Origin: Demequina aurantiaca
GTDB taxonomy: Bacteria > Actinomycetota > Actinomycetes > Actinomycetales > Demequinaceae
Assembly: GCF_000975135.1 (NCBI RefSeq)
Contig: NZ_BBRF01000001.1
Location: 142,036-197,590, forward strand
Direction of reading: 5' to 3'
DNA length: 55,555 nucleotides
The notes beneath the pieces are model-generated. The model did no database searches and was not told the DNA's origin. It saw only the letters and a list, made by a program, of their open reading frames with translations. The first letter of the stretch is position 1. Each line of letters opens with the position of its first letter. This document shows, one piece after another, positions 52,084 to 55,555 of the stretch. The position numbers were made by a program, and so were the translations under genes.

Positions 52084-55000
52084 GTGTCCACCGACACCAG
52101 CGCGCCAGACACCGAACGAACGACCGTCACCCGCGCCGCGAGCGCACCGTCGGTTGCCTCCCTCATCCTGGGTTCGAACGGTGACCACCCCTCCCCGGAA
52201 GCGGAGCAGGCTCCTTCGAAGCCAGCCTTCGTGATCAAGCCCGCGCCAGGCACCACCCCTGGAAAGGCCGCGCCCAAGCAGGCGGCGGCAGCGGACATGT
52301 CCGAGCCCGCACCCGCCGCGGTGGCGACCGCGGCGAACGAGCCCAAGGACGTGGGCCCCAAGAACGAGGCGTCCGTCGAGTCGCCGGCGAGCACTCCCAA
52401 GGAGACGGCCGATGCCAAGGCTGCTCGCCCCGACATCTCACAGCCCGAGACAGTGGCCACCCCGGTGGTCGCGTCCGACTCGGACGACGACGCCCGAGAC
52501 AGCCACGACGGCGATGAGCAGACGGTGACGCAGCCGATTGCCACTGCTCAGGCGCCAACCGCGGCCTACCTGCAGAGCCACGACCACGCCGAGCGTGCCA
52601 CCAAGGACGTCCACCAGGGCGTCACTCGCCTGCGCGGCCCTGCCGCCCGCGTCGTGACGAATATGGAAGCCAGTCTCGAGGTCCCCACCGCGACCTCGGT
52701 TCGCACCATCCCCGCCAAGCTCCTCATGGACAACCGTGTGGTGCTCAACAACCACATGGCGCGCACCCGCGGCGGAAAGGTGAGCTTCACTCACCTCATT
52801 GGCTTTGCGATCGTGGAGGCGCTCGCTGAGTTCCCCGCCATGAATGTGGCTTACGGACTCGAAGACGGCAAGCCAGCCATGATCACGCCGGCTCACGTCA
52901 ACTTTGGTCTGGCAATCGACATGGCTAAGCCGGACGGCACCCGTCAGCTGCTCGTGCCCAGCATCAAGTCCGCCAACGACATGGACTTTGTACAGTTCTG
53001 GAGCGCGTACGACGACATCGTCAAGAAGGCGCGCACCAACACGTTGCAGGCGTCCGACTTCCAGGGCACCACCATCACGCTGACCAACCCCGGCACCCTC
53101 GGCACCGTCCACTCCGTGCCGCGCCTCATGGGCGGCCAGGGCACGATCATCGGCGTGGGAGCCATGGACTACCCTGCCGAGTACCAGGGCGCCTCCGAGG
53201 AGATCATCTCTCGCATGGGCATCTCCAAGGTGATGACCCTGACGTCGACGTATGACCACCGCGTGATTCAGGGTGCCCAGTCCGGCGAGTTCCTCGCCCT
53301 GGTCCACAAGAAACTGCTCGGCCTCGACGGCTTCTACGACCGCGTCTTCGTGTCGCTACGCATCCCCTACGAGCCCGTGCGCTGGGTTCAGGACGCCGCC
53401 ACCACCGAGGAAGCCGAGGCCGCCAAGCCCGCATCCATCGCGGAACTCATTCACTCGTACCGTTCGCGCGGTCACCTCATGGCGGACGTCGACCCACTGA
53501 GCTCGCGTCCGCGCAAGCACTCGGACCTCGACGTTCAGACCCACGGCCTCACGCTGTGGGACCTGGACCGCGTCTACTCCACCGGTGGCTTTGGCGGCCG
53601 CGAGCGCTGGAAGATGCGCGAGGTCCTTGGACGCCTGCGCGACGCCTACTGCCGCACCATCGGCCTCGAGTACATGCACATCTCGGACCGCGCGCAGCGC
53701 ACCTGGTTCCAGTCCCGCCTCGAGCAGGGCTACACCAAGCCCGCACGCGAGGAGCACCTGCGCGTGCTGAACCGCCTGAACGCAGCCGAGGCCTTCGAGG
53801 CGTTCCTGCAGACCAAGTATGTGGGTCAGAAGCGCTTCTCCCTCGAGGGTGGAGAGTCGCTGATCCCGCTGCTCGACGCCGTCATGTCCTCCGCCGCAGT
53901 CGCGGGCATCCAAGAAGTCTGCATCGGGATGGCCCACCGTGGCCGCCTCAACGTCCTCGCGAACCTCGCGGGCAAGAAGTACGGGCAGATCTTCTCCGAG
54001 TTCGACGGCACCGCTGCTCCCGGGTCTGTCCAGGGCTCCGGCGACGTGAAGTACCACCTCGGCACCGAGGGCACCTTCACCGCCGAATCCGGCGAGACCA
54101 CGCGTGTGTACCTCGCCGCCAACCCCTCGCACCTTGAGGCCGCCAACCCGGTCCTCGAGGGCATCGTCCGTGCGAAGCTCGACGCGCTGGGCGCCGACCC
54201 CACGACCGACGGCTACCCCGTGCTCCCCGTGCTTGTTCACGGCGACGCGGCCTTCGCGGGTCAGGGCGTCGTCATGGAGACGCTGAACCTCGCCGCACTC
54301 AAGGGCTACAAGACCGGCGGCACGGTCCACGTCATCATCAACAACCAGGTGGGCTTCACGACCGGCCCCGAGAACTCGCGCTCGACGCGCTACTCGACTG
54401 ACATCGCCAAGGGCTACCAGATCCCCATCTTCCACGTGAACGGCGACGACCCCGAGGCCTGCGTGCGCGCCGCCCGGCTCGCCTTCGAATACCGCGAAGA
54501 GTTTGGCCGCGACGTGATCGTTGACATGGTCTGCTACCGCCGCCGCGGGCACAACGAGGGCGACGACCCCTCGATGACCCAGCCGCGCATGTACGACCTG
54601 ATTGAGGCCAAGCGCTCCGTGCGTCACCTCTACACCGAGGCGCTCATCCGTCGCGGCGACATCACCACCGAGGAAGCCGAGTCGGTCTCCAAGGACTACC
54701 TATCGCAGCTGGAGCGTGTGTTTCTCGAGACCCGCGAGGGCTTCAAGCCCGGACCCGACACCGAGTCCATCTCCGGCCTCGAGGTCCCCACCTCGCAGTC
54801 GTCCGATGCCGGCATGATGGTCGGCTGGAAGACCGCCGTAAGCGCCGGTCAGATTGAGCGCATCGGCCGTGCCCACGTGCGTCCCCCTGAGGGCTTCACC
54901 GTGCACTCCAAGCTTGAGAAGTTGCTGGAGCGCCGCGAGGTGATGAGTCGCGAGGGCGGCATCGACTGGGGCTACGGCGAGATCCTCGCGTTCGGCACCC

Positions 55001-55555
55001 TGCTCCAGGAGGGCGTGCCAGTGCGCATGGCCGGCCAGGACAGCCGTCGCGGCACGTTCGTCCAGCGTCACGCCGTCTACCACGACCGCAAGAACGGCTC
55101 CGAGTGGACCCCGTTGCTGTACCTCAGCGCGGACCAGGCCCGCCTGCACATCTACGACTCCTCGCTGAGCGAGTACGCGTGCCTCGGTTTCGAATACGGC
55201 TACTCCGTGGAGCGGCCCGATGCGCTGGTGCTGTGGGAGGCGCAGTTCGGCGACTTCGTCAACGGCGCGCAGACGGTCATCGACGAGTTCATCTCCTCCG
55301 CGGAGCAGAAGTGGGGACAGTCGTCCTCCGTCGTGCTGCTGTTGCCCCACGGCTACGAGGGCCAGGGCCCGGACCACTCGTCCGCACGCCCCGAGCGCTT
55401 CCTGCAGATGTGCGCCGAGGACAACATGGTGGTCGCGGCACCGTCGACGCCCGCCAGCTACTTCCACCTGCTGCGTCGCCAGGCGTACACGCACCCGCGC
55501 AAGCCGATGATCGTGTTCACCCCCAAGTCGATGCTTCGCCTCAAGGCGGCTCAGT
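52084..55555 (+). CDS. kgd: Multifunctional 2-oxoglutarate decarboxylase / dehydrogenase E1 (Kgd), 3' end beyond window
   Basis: Open to the window edge (1157 codons visible). An Ala/Pro/Glu-rich, probably disordered N-terminus of about 155-200 residues is followed by an E2-like acyltransferase domain from about 201 ([18 protein letters not shown]) with His392 in [10 protein letters not shown]. The thiamine-diphosphate E1 domain comes next: [51 protein letters not shown] and [12 protein letters not shown]. Actinobacteria use this fused enzyme in the citric acid cycle, forming a complex with the pyruvate dehydrogenase components. The GTG at 52084 is the first start after an in-frame stop at 52063. 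Long open frames on the opposite strand here are composition artefacts. Confidence 0.96.
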   Translation, partial: MSTDTSAPDTERTTVTRAASAPSVASLILGSNGDHPSPEAEQAPSKPAFVIKPAPGTTPGKAAPKQAAAADMSEPAPAAVATAANEPKDVGPKNEASVESPASTPKETADAKAARPDISQPETVATPVVASDSDDDARDSHDGDEQTVTQPIATAQAPTAAYLQSHDHAERATKDVHQGVTRLRGPAARVVTNMEASLEVPTATSVRTIPAKLLMDNRVVLNNHMARTRGGKVSFTHLIGFAIVEALAEFPAMNVAYGLEDGKPAMITPAHVNFGLAIDMAKPDGTRQLLVPSIKSANDMDFVQFWSAYDDIVKKARTNTLQASDFQGTTITLTNPGTLGTVHSVPRLMGGQGTIIGVGAMDYPAEYQGASEEIISRMGISKVMTLTSTYDHRVIQGAQSGEFLALVHKKLLGLDGFYDRVFVSLRIPYEPVRWVQDAATTEEAEAAKPASIAELIHSYRSRGHLMADVDPLSSRPRKHSDLDVQTHGLTLWDLDRVYSTGGFGGRERWKMREVLGRLRDAYCRTIGLEYMHISDRAQRTWFQSRLEQGYTKPAREEHLRVLNRLNAAEAFEAFLQTKYVGQKRFSLEGGESLIPLLDAVMSSAAVAGIQEVCIGMAHRGRLNVLANLAGKKYGQIFSEFDGTAAPGSVQGSGDVKYHLGTEGTFTAESGETTRVYLAANPSHLEAANPVLEGIVRAKLDALGADPTTDGYPVLPVLVHGDAAFAGQGVVMETLNLAALKGYKTGGTVHVIINNQVGFTTGPENSRSTRYSTDIAKGYQIPIFHVNGDDPEACVRAARLAFEYREEFGRDVIVDMVCYRRRGHNEGDDPSMTQPRMYDLIEAKRSVRHLYTEALIRRGDITTEEAESVSKDYLSQLERVFLETREGFKPGPDTESISGLEVPTSQSSDAGMMVGWKTAVSAGQIERIGRAHVRPPEGFTVHSKLEKLLERREVMSREGGIDWGYGEILAFGTLLQEGVPVRMAGQDSRRGTFVQRHAVYHDRKNGSEWTPLLYLSADQARLHIYDSSLSEYACLGFEYGYSVERPDALVLWEAQFGDFVNGAQTVIDEFISSAEQKWGQSSSVVLLLPHGYEGQGPDHSSARPERFLQMCAEDNMVVAAPSTPASYFHLLRRQAYTHPRKPMIVFTPKSMLRLKAAQ

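Noticed and set aside
53356..54627. Long open frame (423 codons) on the minus strand opposite kgd, and a 289-codon one at 52438-53307
   Set aside because: These are antisense shadows produced by the high G+C third positions of kgd. The sequences show no recognisable domain and no ribosome site.

Overview
The window reads as chromosome of a high-G+C actinomycete. Three things point there: a fused mycobacterial-type 2-oxoglutarate decarboxylase (Kgd, E2-like plus E1 domains) at the right end, GTG starts and C/G-ending codons throughout, and ABC transporters of actinobacterial layout. A member of Micrococcales fits best, but the genus cannot be fixed from this sequence. About 46 kb is one carbohydrate-acquisition region built around L-rhamnose. 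The last 9 kb (patatin-like lipase, alanine dehydrogenase, VanY-type peptidase, two CNNM/CorC proteins, Kgd) looks like ordinary core chromosome.

Layout. (1) 1-10859: a sulfatase cut by the window edge, TetR regulator 1, a peptide-type (family 5) ABC importer on the minus strand, and a divergent esterase / class III CoA-transferase / AccD-AccA-fusion operon. Two nearly identical 20-bp sites (404-423 and 6533-6552) tie these units together. (2) 11373-22964: a segment bounded by two identical 95-bp direct repeats, each holding a complete tRNA-Arg(CCG). It carries an intracellular GH78 alpha-L-rhamnosidase, a paralogous TetR, a second copy of the same kind of importer, and a beta-phosphoglucomutase::GH3 fusion. 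(3) 22965-35492: a LacI regulator and a complete L-rhamnose pathway: mutarotase, RhaSTPQ-type importer, isomerase, bifunctional aldolase/lactaldehyde dehydrogenase, kinase and FMN L-lactate dehydrogenase. (4) 35571-46034: a second GH78 rhamnosidase, a second sulfatase, a MalFG-type sugar importer without its own ATPase, a second LacI regulator with good operators, and an aldo/keto reductase. (5) 46192-55555: housekeeping genes.

How it fits together. Both rhamnosidases and both sulfatases lack visible signal peptides, so small rhamnosides are probably imported first and cut inside the cell. Rhamnose released there would enter the rha operon and leave as dihydroxyacetone phosphate and, through lactaldehyde and lactate, pyruvate.

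The most unusual gene is at 20475-22856. It joins a beta-phosphoglucomutase to a GH3 enzyme with the NagZ/Nag3 His-Asp signature. Characterised enzymes of that GH3 branch prefer phosphate to water and release beta-sugar-1-phosphates, and beta-glucose-1-phosphate is exactly the substrate of beta-phosphoglucomutase. The fusion therefore looks like a one-protein route from an imported beta-glucoside to glucose-6-phosphate. With the rhamnosidase and importer beside it, it suggests a phosphorolytic system for rhamnosyl-glucosides on a tRNA-flanked island.
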